DNA from: an uncultured Pelagibacteraceae bacterium
GTDB taxonomy: Bacteria > Pseudomonadota > Alphaproteobacteria > Pelagibacterales > Pelagibacteraceae
Assembly: GCA_902596745.1 (NCBI GenBank)
Contig: CACJUZ010000001.1
Span: 1 to 64,000, forward strand
Direction of reading: 5' to 3'
DNA length: 64,000 nucleotides
The notes below the pieces were generated by a model. It worked only from the letters and a program-made list of their open reading frames with translations. It did not search any database and had not been told where the DNA came from. The position numbers and the translations under genes are program-made. Shown piece after piece: positions 17,965 to 27,593 of the stretch (position 1 is the first letter of the stretch; each line of letters opens with the position of its first letter).

Positions 17965-18741
17965 ATGAGAAATGATATATTTAAAATAGAAAAAAAAATC
18001 CTCAAATCTAGATTAATAGTGGGTACTGGAAAATACAAAAACCTTAAAGAAACTGCAAATGCTATTAAATCATCTGGAGCAGATATGGTAACTGTTGCAG
18101 TAAGAAGAGTAAATATTTTAGATAAAAAAAAACCTGTGTTGATGGATTATGTTGATCCCAAAAAAATTTCATATCTCCCAAATACTGCTGGGTGTTTTAA
18201 TTCAAAAGATGCTCTTAGAACATTAAGACTTGCTAGAGAGATAGGAGGCTGGAAAATGGTAAAACTAGAAATATTAGGTGATAAAAAAACTTTATATCCA
18301 GATATGATAGAAACAATAAAAACTACTAAAGTTCTTGTAAAAGAAGGATTTAAAGTTTTAGTTTATTGTACAGATGACCCTCTTCACGCGAAAAAACTTG
18401 AGGAATTAGGTGCATCTGCAATAATGCCATTAGCAGCACCCATAGGATCAGGATTAGGAATACATAATAAATTAAATATATCATTAATAATAAAACAATC
18501 TAAAGTTCCCGTGATAATTGATGCTGGTATTGGAACTGCTTCTGACGCCGCAATTGCGATGGAGATGGGATGTCAAGGAGTTTTAGTAAATTCAGCGATT
18601 GCATTAGCAAAAAATCCAATTTTAATGGCAGAAGCTTTTAAATACGCTGTCATCTCTGGAAGAAAATCTTTTTTATCTGGAAGAATGAAGAAAAACTATT
18701 TTGCTACCGCTACCTCTCCAAAAAAAGGCATAATCAACTAG
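17965..18741 (+). CDS. thiG: Thiazole synthase ThiG
   Basis: ThiG condenses DXP, dehydroglycine and ThiS-thiocarboxylate to the thiazole phosphate of thiamine. Visible motifs are [41 protein letters not shown], the active-site lysine in [11 protein letters not shown] and [12 protein letters not shown]-type [12 protein letters not shown], then [20 protein letters not shown] and [10 protein letters not shown] use the ATG at 17965 (258 aa), just after the thiS stop. A GTG at 17953 would extend it inside thiS. The gene overlaps the rne end by 8 nt, tail to tail. No thiO, thiF or thiC is adjacent. Confidence 0.95.
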   Translation: MRNDIFKIEKKILKSRLIVGTGKYKNLKETANAIKSSGADMVTVAVRRVNILDKKKPVLMDYVDPKKISYLPNTAGCFNSKDALRTLRLAREIGGWKMVKLEILGDKKTLYPDMIETIKTTKVLVKEGFKVLVYCTDDPLHAKKLEELGASAIMPLAAPIGSGLGIHNKLNISLIIKQSKVPVIIDAGIGTASDAAIAMEMGCQGVLVNSAIALAKNPILMAEAFKYAVISGRKSFLSGRMKKNYFATATSPKKGIIN

Positions 18742-20557
18742 CTTTTTTTTTTCTAATCCATAAGGTTCTTGGTTTTTTTTCCTTTTTTTCTTTAATTTTT
18801 TTTGGCGGGCCTTTTAAATTTTTTTTCTCAATTTTTTGGGTTTTCTGAAACTTTGTAGTTTTAGAATTAAGATTTTTAATTAGACTTATATGTTCAAATT
18901 TATTAATTATTTTTTTTGATTTGTTTAGTAGTTCAATTTTATACTCCGGAATGATAAACTGAGCATTTTCTGTTATATCTATTTTATAAGAGTATTTTTT
19001 TTGGAAATAACTTAATTCTTTTGATAAGTTACTTTCAATATATAATTTAACTTTTTCAGGCACAAATGCTTTAATAATTTTAATTTTATTATTAAATGCG
19101 AGCATTTCGATTTTTTTGACAATTTTTTGTGAAAATGACGTTAAAGATAAGTTGGTTTCCCACTGAATTGAACCTTCTCTCAATCTTTGTCTTGTCATTT
19201 CTAACAACCCAAAGTTACTTATTCTTCCTATTTGTATCCTTGCCCTATCTTTTCTTACGCATTCTCTCATTTTTTTCTCTACAGTTCTTTTATTGTAAAA
19301 ATTAAGCATATCGATAAAATCAATTACAATAAGACCAGAGAGATCCCTTAATTTTATTTGTCTACAAATTTCTTCTGCTGCCTCTAAATTTGTATTTAAC
19401 GCCGTTTTTTCAATATTCATTTGTTTAGTCGACTGACCAGAGTTAATATCTATAGCCACAAGTGCTTCGGTTGGATTAATTACTAAATAACCTCCAGATT
19501 TAAGTTTTACAGTGGGCTCAAATATATTATTAAGTTCCTTTTCAATAAGAGCGTCATGAAATAAAGGAATTTTGCCCCTATACTTTTTTACATATTTAGT
19601 ATTCTTAGGCATTAATTCTTTCATAAATTTTTTCGTTTTTTGATACCCTTCATTTCCATCAACATAAATATATTTTGTTTCATTATCATAAATATCTCTT
19701 AAAGCTCTTTTAATAATATCTCCTTCCTCATAGATTAGTGAAGGAGCATTTGATACTACTGCTTTCTCTTTAATTTCTTCCCAAGTTTTTAAAGTATTTT
19801 GAAAATCTTTCTCAATTTCATTTTTCGTTTTATTTGCGCCTGCGGTTCTTACAATAACACCCATACTTTTTGGTATTTCTATTTTATTTAAAATTTCTCT
19901 AATTTTTTGTCTATCTGTAGAATTGAAAATTTTTCTAGATATTCCACCTCCTTTTGCGGTATTTGGCATTAAAACAATATATTTTCCTGCCAAAGAAATA
20001 AAACTAGTTAAAGCAGCACCTTTTTGACCTCTTTCCTCTTTTAAAACTTGTATCAAAATTACTTGACCAGGTTTTATAACTTCTTGAATTCTGTATTTTT
20101 TTAGTCCGTAAGTATTTTTTAGCTTCTCTCTGTAATTACTTTTATTTTCAGTGGGTGAACTATTTGTGTCCTTACTTTTATCTTCTAAGTTTTCACTTTT
20201 TTCATCATTGTTTATTGTTTCTTGATTATTATTAACTTCATCTAAATTAGTATTTTTTAAATCCTCACGAATTTTCTCTTCAACATTTTTTAATTTTTCT
20301 TTATCCTCTGATGGAATTTGATAATAATCTGACTGTATGTCGTTAAATGCTAAAAAACCATGTTTTACTCTTCCAAAATCTACGAAAGCTGCTTGAAGGG
20401 AAGGCTCAACTCTGCTTATTGTTCCTAAATAAATATTGTTCTTAAAATTTACCCTATTTTTATCTTCGTATTCGTATTCTTCGATTGAGAGATTTGATTT
20501 AAGAACGATTCTAGTTTCATCTGGATGCGATGCATCAATGTATAAATTTTTGTCCAT
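18734..20557 (-). CDS. rne: Ribonuclease E/G, short form lacking the zinc-link cysteines
   Basis: An endoribonuclease for mRNA decay and rRNA processing. The S1 domain (about 35-195) is interrupted by an acidic, Asn-rich insertion (about 90-145), as in alphaproteobacterial RNase E. The catalytic DNase I-like part has both metal aspartates: [11 protein letters not shown] and [10 protein letters not shown]. The zinc-link motif CPxC expected just after MTRQRLR is missing: the sequence continues [15 protein letters not shown] without cysteine. The small domain follows. The long degradosome scaffold is absent; the tail (about 545-607) is Lys-rich and ends [11 protein letters not shown], loosely like the C-terminal aromatic/basic tail of alphaproteobacterial RNase E. 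RNase G is the alternative name. Confidence 0.88.
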   Translation of the reverse strand: MDKNLYIDASHPDETRIVLKSNLSIEEYEYEDKNRVNFKNNIYLGTISRVEPSLQAAFVDFGRVKHGFLAFNDIQSDYYQIPSEDKEKLKNVEEKIREDLKNTNLDEVNNNQETINNDEKSENLEDKSKDTNSSPTENKSNYREKLKNTYGLKKYRIQEVIKPGQVILIQVLKEERGQKGAALTSFISLAGKYIVLMPNTAKGGGISRKIFNSTDRQKIREILNKIEIPKSMGVIVRTAGANKTKNEIEKDFQNTLKTWEEIKEKAVVSNAPSLIYEEGDIIKRALRDIYDNETKYIYVDGNEGYQKTKKFMKELMPKNTKYVKKYRGKIPLFHDALIEKELNNIFEPTVKLKSGGYLVINPTEALVAIDINSGQSTKQMNIEKTALNTNLEAAEEICRQIKLRDLSGLIVIDFIDMLNFYNKRTVEKKMRECVRKDRARIQIGRISNFGLLEMTRQRLREGSIQWETNLSLTSFSQKIVKKIEMLAFNNKIKIIKAFVPEKVKLYIESNLSKELSYFQKKYSYKIDITENAQFIIPEYKIELLNKSKKIINKFEHISLIKNLNSKTTKFQKTQKIEKKNLKGPPKKIKEKKEKKPRTLWIRKKKAS

Positions 20558-20694
20558 GTAATTTGAATTCCTTTAAGTATATTCATCTTTTTTGTGATTA
20601 TAATTTTCATAAGTAAAATAGTATAATTTTAATTCCTACTTATAATCTAAATGCCTTAAGATAGCCAGAATTAATGATATAAAATAGGTAATTC
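20558..20694. promoter_or_regulatory. Divergent intergenic region between rne and the PBP1A gene
   Basis: This is a 137-bp gene-free spacer with divergent promoters expected. TATAAT hexamers occur on the plus strand around 20620-20650 (GTATAATTTT and CTTATAATC). The rne leader is short, about 100 nt at most, with no obvious long structured leader of the kind used for RNase E autoregulation in enterobacteria. The assignment is positional. Confidence 0.35.
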
Positions 20695-23047
20695 ATGTTT
20701 AAACTTATTAATTTTTCAGTAAAAATACTTATTATAATACTCATTTCTTCAATATTATTAATTTTTTCAGCTTTTTTTTATTTTTCTTCAGGATTGCCTG
20801 ATTACAAAAAACTATCAAATTATCAACCTCCAATATCAAGCAGAGTTTATTCAAAAGAGGGTAAGCTCATTGCGGAGTATGCTTTAGAAAAAAGGCTATT
20901 CGTACCTTATGACACAATTCCTAATAAGGTAATTAACTCCTTTTTTGTCTGCTGAAGATAAAAATTTTTTTAATCATCCTGGTGTGGATGCAAAAGGAAT
21001 TTTAAGAGCAACCATAAACAACATAAAAAATATTTTAGGGGATAAAAGATTAGAAGGAGCATCAACTATTACCCAGCAAGTTGCTAAAAACTTCCTATTA
21101 ACTAATGAAGTCTCTTTAAAAAGAAAAATCAAAGAAGCAATTTTAGCTTTCAGGATAGAAAAGGCCTATTCAAAAAAGAGGATATTAGAGCTTTATTTAA
21201 ACCAAATATACCTTGGGCAAGGTACTTATGGTGTTGCGGCAGCTAGTTTAGAATATTTTGACAAATCAATTAAAGACTTGGAATACGAAGAAGCGGCTTT
21301 ACTTGCTGCTTTACCAAAAGCTCCAAGCAGGTATAATCCAATTAAAGACGCGAAAGAAGCTAAATTTAGGAGAGATTTAGTTTTAAAAAATTTGAATCAG
21401 AATGGATTTATAGATGATAATCAATACTTATTATTAAAGAAAAAAGAAATTAAAATTAAGAGAAGAAAAATTGAGATAGTAAATGAAGCAAATTCATATA
21501 CTGAAGAAGTAAGAAGAATTATAAAAGATAAATATGGATTTGAGAAATTATATACACAAGGCCTCAGTATAAAGTCACCCTTAGATATAAAGTTTCAAAT
21601 CGAAGCTGTTAAGGCGTTGAGAAATGGTATCGAGGCCTATGATAGAAGACATGGCTGGAGAGGGCCAATTACAAATAAATACCAAGATTCTAACTGGAAA
21701 AAAAAATTAACTGATTTTGAAATTGATAAAACGTTAAACTGGGAGAAAGCAGAAATAAAAAATATCAACGAAAATTATTTAATTTTAAGTACAGAAAAAA
21801 ATAAGAATATCGAAATTAAAAAGTCTAATATTGGATGGATATTAAAAAATAAAAGTATATTTGATGTATTTGATAATGGCGATTTTGTATTTATTAAAAA
21901 AAATAAAAGTAGATGGGATATAAAACAATATCCAAAAGTAAATGGAGGCATCGTTGCTTTAGATCCTTTTACAGGTGAAGTAAAAGCTTTAGTAGGTGGT
22001 TTTAGTTATTTATCAAGTGAGTTTAACAGAGTAACTCAAGCTAAAAGACAACCTGGTTCCGCATTTAAGCCATTTGTTTATGCAGCAGCCATTGAAAATG
22101 GTTTATCACCAAATTCAATTATTTTAGACGCTCCTTTTATTGCGCAACAAGGCATTGGTTTGAAAGACTGGAAACCTGAAAATTATGGAAAAAAATTTTA
22201 TGGGCCATCAACATTAAGAAAAGGAATAGAGTATTCAAGAAACTTAATGACAGTCAGAATTGCTAAAAATCTCGGGGTAGATAAAATTTTAAATCTTTCA
22301 AGAGAATTAGAAATTTACGATGAAATACCTGAACTATTGTCAGTCTCTCTCGGTTCAGTAGAGACATCTTTAATTAATTTAACCTCTGGATACGCAACTT
22401 TTGTAAATGGAGGAAAAAAGATCAAACCTATTCTCATTAATAGAATTCAGGATCGTAGAGGAAAAACAATATTCACGCCAAAAGTAGTCGAGTGTAAAGG
22501 CTGTGATAGATATACTGAAAATAAAGGGGAGGAAGGATTTCCTCAAATTAAATTAAATAGCGAACAAGTAATAAGTGAGCAGACAGCTTACCAAATTACT
22601 TCAATTCTAAAAGGAGTTATTACAAGAGGGACCGGAAAAAAACTTAGAGATCTTAATGTACCCATAGCTGGAAAAACTGGAACTACAAATGACAATTTTG
22701 ACGCTTGGTTTATCGGGTATAATTCAAATTTAGTAGTTGGTGTTTATATTGGATTTGATAATCCTAAAACTTTAGGAAAATACGAAACAGGATCAAAAGC
22801 TGCGCTTCCAATATTTAAAAACTTTATAAAAGGAGTTTTATACTTAGATGAGTTTGAGGAATTTGATGTCCCTAACGGAATTTTCTTTGCACCAATAAAT
22901 TACAACACGGGAAAACAAACCGATTTTGATGATAAAAATTTTATCCTTGAAGCATTTAAACAAAAAGATATTAACAGTCTTGATAATAAGCAATTAATTT
23001 CAAACTATAATTATGATAAATTAATTAAATTTAGACAATTTTACTAA
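20695..23047 (+). CDS. mrcA: Penicillin-binding protein 1A, reading frame broken by a one-base frameshift
   Basis: A bifunctional peptidoglycan glycosyltransferase/transpeptidase anchored by one N-terminal membrane helix. The glycosyltransferase domain has STITQQVAKNFLL and ILELYLNQIYLGQGTYG. The transpeptidase domain has the catalytic Ser in RQPGSAFKPF and the KTGT box in AGKTGTTNDNFDAW. The frame opens at 20695 but hits a stop (20951-20955 region) after IPNKVINSFFVC. The remaining protein continues in the +1 frame from about 20945 (SAEDKNFFNHPG). Deleting one T from the T6 run at 20941-20946 restores INSFLSAEDKNFF, matching the family. The rest is intact, so a sequence error or very recent mutation is more likely than decay. 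It overlaps prfB by 1 nt. Confidence 0.85.
20941..20946 (+). other. T6 homopolymer at the PBP1A frameshift
   Basis: Six T residues follow AACTCC. With five T the frame would read Asn-Ser-Phe-Leu-Ser-Ala-Glu-Asp, which fits the conserved glycosyltransferase motif. With six it reads Phe-Phe-Val-Cys-stop. The shift needed is +1. No Shine-Dalgarno-like stimulator of the kind seen in prfB lies just upstream, which argues against programmed frameshifting. Confidence 0.75.
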
Positions 23048-24136
23048 TGCAATCTTTTGAAACAACTTTAGATCTGGCAAACAAGATACTTGAAAATATC
23101 AGGGGGTATCTTTGAAAAAAATAACGTTATTAAAAAATTAGAAATAATTTTAAAAAAAACTTCAAAAGAAAATTTTTGGAAAGATCAAAAAAACGTAAAA
23201 AATATTCTTAAAGAGAAAAATTTTTATGAAGAACTAATTTCATCCTACAAGAATTTCAATAACGATATTAAAAATTTAAAAGATTTAAATGCATTAGGAA
23301 ATGAAGAAAAAAATGAGGAAATAATAAAAGATTGTGAAACAAAATTAGGCGAACTTTTAAAAGACTTAAAAAAATTAGAAGTCACTTGCTTTTTGTCAGG
23401 TGAAAACGATGCTTTAGACATTTATCTTGAAATACATGCAGGCGCAGGCGGGACTGAAAGTCAAGATTGGGCAGAAATGTTAAGAAGGATGTATTTAAAA
23501 TGGTTCGATAAAAAAAAATATTCTTATGAAATTATAAGTGAACACAAAGGAGAAGAGGCTGGTATAAAATCATCTACTCTTAAAGTTTCTGGATTAAATT
23601 TGTACGGTTTAATGAAAAATGAGTCTGGAGTTCACAGATTAGTAAGAATCTCTCCTTTTGATAGTGGAGCTAGACGACATACCAGTTTCGCAAGCGTATG
23701 GGTTTATCCTGTAGTCGATGATAATTTAAATATTGATATAAATGAAAAAGATTTACGAATAGACACTTACAGATCTAGCGGAGCTGGAGGACAACATGTA
23801 AATACTACAGATAGTGCAGTGAGAATTACTCACCTACCAACGAAAATAGTCGTTCAATGTCAAAATGAGAGGTCTCAACATAAAAACAAGGACACTTGTT
23901 ATAAAATGTTAAAAGCAAGACTTTATGAATATCAAATACAAAAAAGAGAGAAAGAAAATTTGAAAGAAACAAATCTTAAAACAGATATTGGCTGGGGTCA
24001 TCAAATAAGATCTTATATTTTACAGCCATACCAACTTGTCAAAGATTTAAGGAATAAAACAGAAAGCACTAATCCCGACGCGGTATTAAATGGTGATATT
24101 GATAGCTTTATTGAAGCAGGAGTTTTACATAAATAA
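23047..24136 (+). CDS. prfB: Peptide chain release factor 2, with programmed +1 frameshift
   Basis: RF2 recognises UAA and UGA. Translation starts at ATG 23047 (MQSFETTLDLANKILENIRG), reads 22 codons to CTT at 23110-23112, then meets in-frame TGA (23113-23115). Skipping T23113 continues in the +1 frame with GAA at 23114, giving about 362 residues in total, normal for RF2. The domain after the shift contains the stop-codon motif SPF (RISPFDSGARRH) and the peptidyl-hydrolysis motif GGQ (SSGAGGQHVNTTDSAVR). The site agrees with the classical autoregulatory RF2 frameshift. The ATG overlaps the PBP1A stop by one base. Confidence 0.95.
23101..23115 (+). promoter_or_regulatory. RF2 programmed +1 frameshift signal
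   Basis: The sequence AGGGGGTATCTTTGA holds an internal Shine-Dalgarno-like AGGGGG, a short spacer, the slippery CTT and the in-frame TGA. This is the arrangement of the E. coli prfB site. When RF2 is scarce, slow termination at TGA lets the ribosome slip +1 and make more RF2. The base after TGA is A here rather than the C found in E. coli. Confidence 0.95.
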
Positions 24137-26308
24137 ATGAAAAAAATAATTTTATGGATTTCAATATTTTTATTTTTATTAATTTTTTTTATATTAGGAT
24201 ATTTATCTTTAATTGGTTATGAAACAGACAAATTTAACTCTTTTCTTGAAAAAAAAGTTGATCTTAGTATTCCAAACGCGAAAGTAAATCTTAATAAGAT
24301 AAAAATTAAAATCGATATTAAGAATTTAAGTTTTTTTCTTACAACCCAAAAACCATTAATAAATTATCAAAAAAGTCAAATTAACGTAAAAAAAATAGAT
24401 GCATATATAAATCTCAAATCTCTTTTACTTGGCGCGCCTAAAATTGATAAAATTAATATTACATCTGATGAAATTGGAGTTAATCAAATTAAAAAAATAA
24501 TAAAGTACCAAAAACCTTCCAATTTAAGAAAATTTTTTTTAAATGAAGTTAATTCAGGAAATCTAAATTTTAAATTAGATTTAGAATTGATTGAAAATAA
24601 AATTCAAAATTATGAAATAAATGGAATAGTTAAAAACTTTTTTTCTTCTTCTAAAAATCTAAATTTTGAAAAAACTAGTTTTACTTATTCATTCAAAAAA
24701 GACAGTGGGGAAATAGACAATATAAGAGGATTAATAAATGGTTTTCAAATAAACTCTGGAAACATTGAATTCAACAATTCAGAGTCATTAAATTTAAAAG
24801 GAAATTTAAAGTCGGATTTAAAATTAGGCAAAAGTGATTTTAAAAAATTTTTCAAAAAGGAAACTTTGTTCAATTTTAAAGAAATTAAGGTAAGCGGTAA
24901 ATTACAAAGTTCATTTAAAATTAATTTTGACAAGACATTGAAAGTAATTGATTATGAAATTAAGTCATCAGGAGATATACAAAATTCAGAAATAAAGTTA
25001 AAAGAAAAAGAGTATGTATTTTTAAAAGATAAAATTAACAAAGTTGTTTTAGAAAAAATAATTTTTAAAATAAATTATGATAAGGGAAAAAAGAAATTAA
25101 TTAGTTTATCAGGAAAATATAAGTTAAATAATAATTTATTTCAAAGATTTGATTTAAAAAATATATTCGACTCTAACAATCTCCAGCTTATATTTAATGG
25201 AGATTTCGATAATGAAATAGATATACCTCTAATAAATTTTAATTCCAAAAATAAAGTTTCTAAAATTAGCACTGTTATTAATCTTAATAAAGATCGAATT
25301 AACGTGAAAAAATTTCTTTTTAAAGAGGATAAAAATGAAATTAATATAAATAATTTAATTATCAATAATAAAAGATTAATTAAATTCGATAACATACAAG
25401 TAAAAACTTTGATAAATGGCCAATATAACAATGATTTTAAAATTAAATTTGGTAAAGAAATTAAAATTGAAGGGTCTAAATATGATGCAAGCAATTTAAC
25501 AAAAATAATAGATCAAAATGATGGCTCAAACTTTTTTAAAAAATTAAGCAAAGAAATAACTCTCAATATTAAAGAAATATCAACAAATGATTCTGATTTA
25601 ATTTCAAATTTTAATTTAATTGGAAATATTGATAAAGGTAAGTTTAGCAAGATTGTTTCTAAAGGTGAATTTAAAGACGGAAAGTATTTAGATATATCAG
25701 TGAGAGTTGATAAAAGTAATAAAAAAAAAATACTTGAGATTTACTCAGACTTACCGAAACCACTTTTGAGTAATTACAAATTTTTTAATGGTTTATCTGG
25801 CGGGCAATTATTAATATTTTCTACATATGACTCAAAAACAAGTGATACAAATCTTATTGTTGAAAATTTCAAAGTTAAAGATGCGCCTGGTTTGGTAAAA
25901 TTATTATCACTAGCAGACTTTGGGGGTATGGTTGATGCAGTATCTGGTGACGGCTTGTCATTTGAAAAATTAGAAATGTCTATTAACAAAAATAATAATG
26001 TTTTAAGTCTTACAGAGCTTTACGCAATTGGTCCAAGTATTTCAATTTTAATGGATGGATATGTAGAATCTGAAACTGGACTAGTTAGTTTGAGAGGCAC
26101 AATGGTCCCAGCAAAAACTCTTAATAAGTTTTTGGCTAAATTACCAATAGTTGGAGATATATTAATTCCAAAGGAAATAGGCGAAGGTTTGTTTGGTATT
26201 AGTTTTAAAATGAAAGGTTATCCTGGAAGAATTAAAACTACCGTTAATCCAATAAAAACACTTACCCCAAGATTTATACAAAAGGCAATTAATAAGAAGC
26301 CTAAGTAA
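24137..26308 (+). CDS. AsmA-like (YhdP/TamB superfamily) membrane-anchored protein
   Basis: A 723-residue protein with one N-terminal membrane helix (IILWISIFLFLLIFFILGYL) and a long periplasmic part predicted to be beta-strand-rich. AsmA-type proteins are thought to bridge the periplasm and take part in phospholipid transport to the outer membrane. The C-terminal 150 residues are the most recognisable: VKLLSLADFGGMVDAVSGDG, VSLRGTMVPAKTLNKFLAKL and PIVGDILIPKEIGEGLFGIS match the AsmA-like C-terminal region. The middle is divergent, Lys/Asn/Ile-rich, and shows no other domain. It starts directly after the prfB stop. Its 3' end overlaps tyrS by 8 nt tail to tail. Confidence 0.72.
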   Translation: MKKIILWISIFLFLLIFFILGYLSLIGYETDKFNSFLEKKVDLSIPNAKVNLNKIKIKIDIKNLSFFLTTQKPLINYQKSQINVKKIDAYINLKSLLLGAPKIDKINITSDEIGVNQIKKIIKYQKPSNLRKFFLNEVNSGNLNFKLDLELIENKIQNYEINGIVKNFFSSSKNLNFEKTSFTYSFKKDSGEIDNIRGLINGFQINSGNIEFNNSESLNLKGNLKSDLKLGKSDFKKFFKKETLFNFKEIKVSGKLQSSFKINFDKTLKVIDYEIKSSGDIQNSEIKLKEKEYVFLKDKINKVVLEKIIFKINYDKGKKKLISLSGKYKLNNNLFQRFDLKNIFDSNNLQLIFNGDFDNEIDIPLINFNSKNKVSKISTVINLNKDRINVKKFLFKEDKNEININNLIINNKRLIKFDNIQVKTLINGQYNNDFKIKFGKEIKIEGSKYDASNLTKIIDQNDGSNFFKKLSKEITLNIKEISTNDSDLISNFNLIGNIDKGKFSKIVSKGEFKDGKYLDISVRVDKSNKKKILEIYSDLPKPLLSNYKFFNGLSGGQLLIFSTYDSKTSDTNLIVENFKVKDAPGLVKLLSLADFGGMVDAVSGDGLSFEKLEMSINKNNNVLSLTELYAIGPSISILMDGYVESETGLVSLRGTMVPAKTLNKFLAKLPIVGDILIPKEIGEGLFGISFKMKGYPGRIKTTVNPIKTLTPRFIQKAINKKPK

Positions 26309-27536
26309 TTTTAAAAATAAAATGCTTTTTTTTACCAAACGAAATTTTCATGTTTTCTTTACTAAAATCTGACAAGTCTAATATTTTATTTTCATCATCA
26401 CATAATAAATCATTTATTTTAATACCATTATTATTAATTGCTCGTCTAGCTTCGCCTTTAGAATTCATAATGTTTGCGCTTACTAGTAATTCTAATAATT
26501 TAATACCAGCCTCAACATCTTTTTTAAATATTTTCTTTGTTGGTAAATTTTCATTAATTTTACCCAATCCAAATACATCAGCCGCTGTCTTTTCTGCTTT
26601 CGAGGATTTATTTTTACCATGAAGTATTGCAGTAGCTTCATTTGCAAGCGTAACTTTCAATTCGTTTATTTGTTTTTCTTTGTTAAGTTTATCGATTTCA
26701 TTTATTTCTAAATCTGTAAAAAATTTTAAAAATTTAATAACATCTCTGTCATCAGAATTTCTCCAAAATTGCCAATAATCATAAGAGGAAAATAATTTTT
26801 CATCTAGCCAAACTGCACCTTTTTCAGTTTTACCCATTTTTACCCCTGAAGCCAAAGTAATTAATGGACTAGTTAATCCAAAAGCATCTTTTTTAAGGAT
26901 ACGTCTTATTAATTCTACACCATTTACAATATTTCCCCATTGATCTGAACCACCAAGTTGTAACAAACATTTTTCTTTTTCATAGAGTTTATAAAAGTCA
27001 TATGCTTGAAGTATCATATAATTAAATTCCATGTAACTTAAAGATTGTTCACGTTCTAATCTTGATTTTACACTATCAAAGGTAAGCATTTTATTTAAAG
27101 TAAATTGTGATCCTATGTTTCTTAAGAACTCAATATAATTTAGTTTCCCGAGCCAAGAATAATTATCAACAAAAATTGGTTTAGTTTTTTTATTTTTAAA
27201 TACTAACAATTTTTCAAATATTTTTTTTATACCTGATATATTTTTTTTTATGTCTTTATGTTTTAAAATTTTTCTAGTAGCGTCTTTTCCTGAAGGATCT
27301 CCAATTAAAGTTGTCCCTCCACCTAAAAGAACTATGGGTTTGTGCCCATGTTTTTGAAGCAACCTTAAAATCATTATCTGTAATAGACTACCAACATGTA
27401 GACAATTAGCAGTACAATCAAAACCAATGTAGGCAGAAATAGATTTTTTTGAAATTATTTCATCCAATTTTTCCAAATCAGTGCACTGATTTAGAAAACC
27501 CCTTTCTTGCATTTCTCTCAAAAAAGTGCTTTTCAT
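26301..27536 (-). CDS. tyrS: Tyrosyl-tRNA synthetase
   Basis: A class I synthetase charging tRNA-Tyr. The HIGH-like motif is LHVGSLLQ, the tyrosine-binding region includes YMILQAYDFY and LQLGGSDQWGNIVNG, and the KMSKS-like loop is VKMGKTEKGAVW. The C-terminal S4-like RNA-binding domain begins near MNSKGEARRAINNNGIKIN. I choose ATG 27536 (MKSTFLREMQERG, 411 aa), the normal family N-terminus. An in-frame TTG at 27569 would add 11 residues and nearly reach divergent anmK. The gene converges on the AsmA-like gene. Confidence 0.95.
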   Translation of the reverse strand: MKSTFLREMQERGFLNQCTDLEKLDEIISKKSISAYIGFDCTANCLHVGSLLQIMILRLLQKHGHKPIVLLGGGTTLIGDPSGKDATRKILKHKDIKKNISGIKKIFEKLLVFKNKKTKPIFVDNYSWLGKLNYIEFLRNIGSQFTLNKMLTFDSVKSRLEREQSLSYMEFNYMILQAYDFYKLYEKEKCLLQLGGSDQWGNIVNGVELIRRILKKDAFGLTSPLITLASGVKMGKTEKGAVWLDEKLFSSYDYWQFWRNSDDRDVIKFLKFFTDLEINEIDKLNKEKQINELKVTLANEATAILHGKNKSSKAEKTAADVFGLGKINENLPTKKIFKKDVEAGIKLLELLVSANIMNSKGEARRAINNNGIKINDLLCDDENKILDLSDFSKENMKISFGKKKHFIFKIT

Positions 27537-27593
27537 ATTTATATTAGTTATTGAAATACTATTATACAATATTTGGTATAAATAAATACAAAT

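Noticed and set aside
20945-23047. PBP1A as a separate gene starting at TTG 20945
   Set aside because: That product would lack the membrane anchor and the start of the glycosyltransferase domain, which are encoded intact just upstream in the other frame.
23090-24136. prfB as a frame starting at 23090
   Set aside because: The classical RF2 frameshift signal and the correct N-terminus from ATG 23047 explain the gene better.
25141-25494. 117-codon minus-strand ORF rich in Leu and Ile
   Set aside because: Antisense to the AsmA-like gene, without ribosome-binding sequence or family resemblance.
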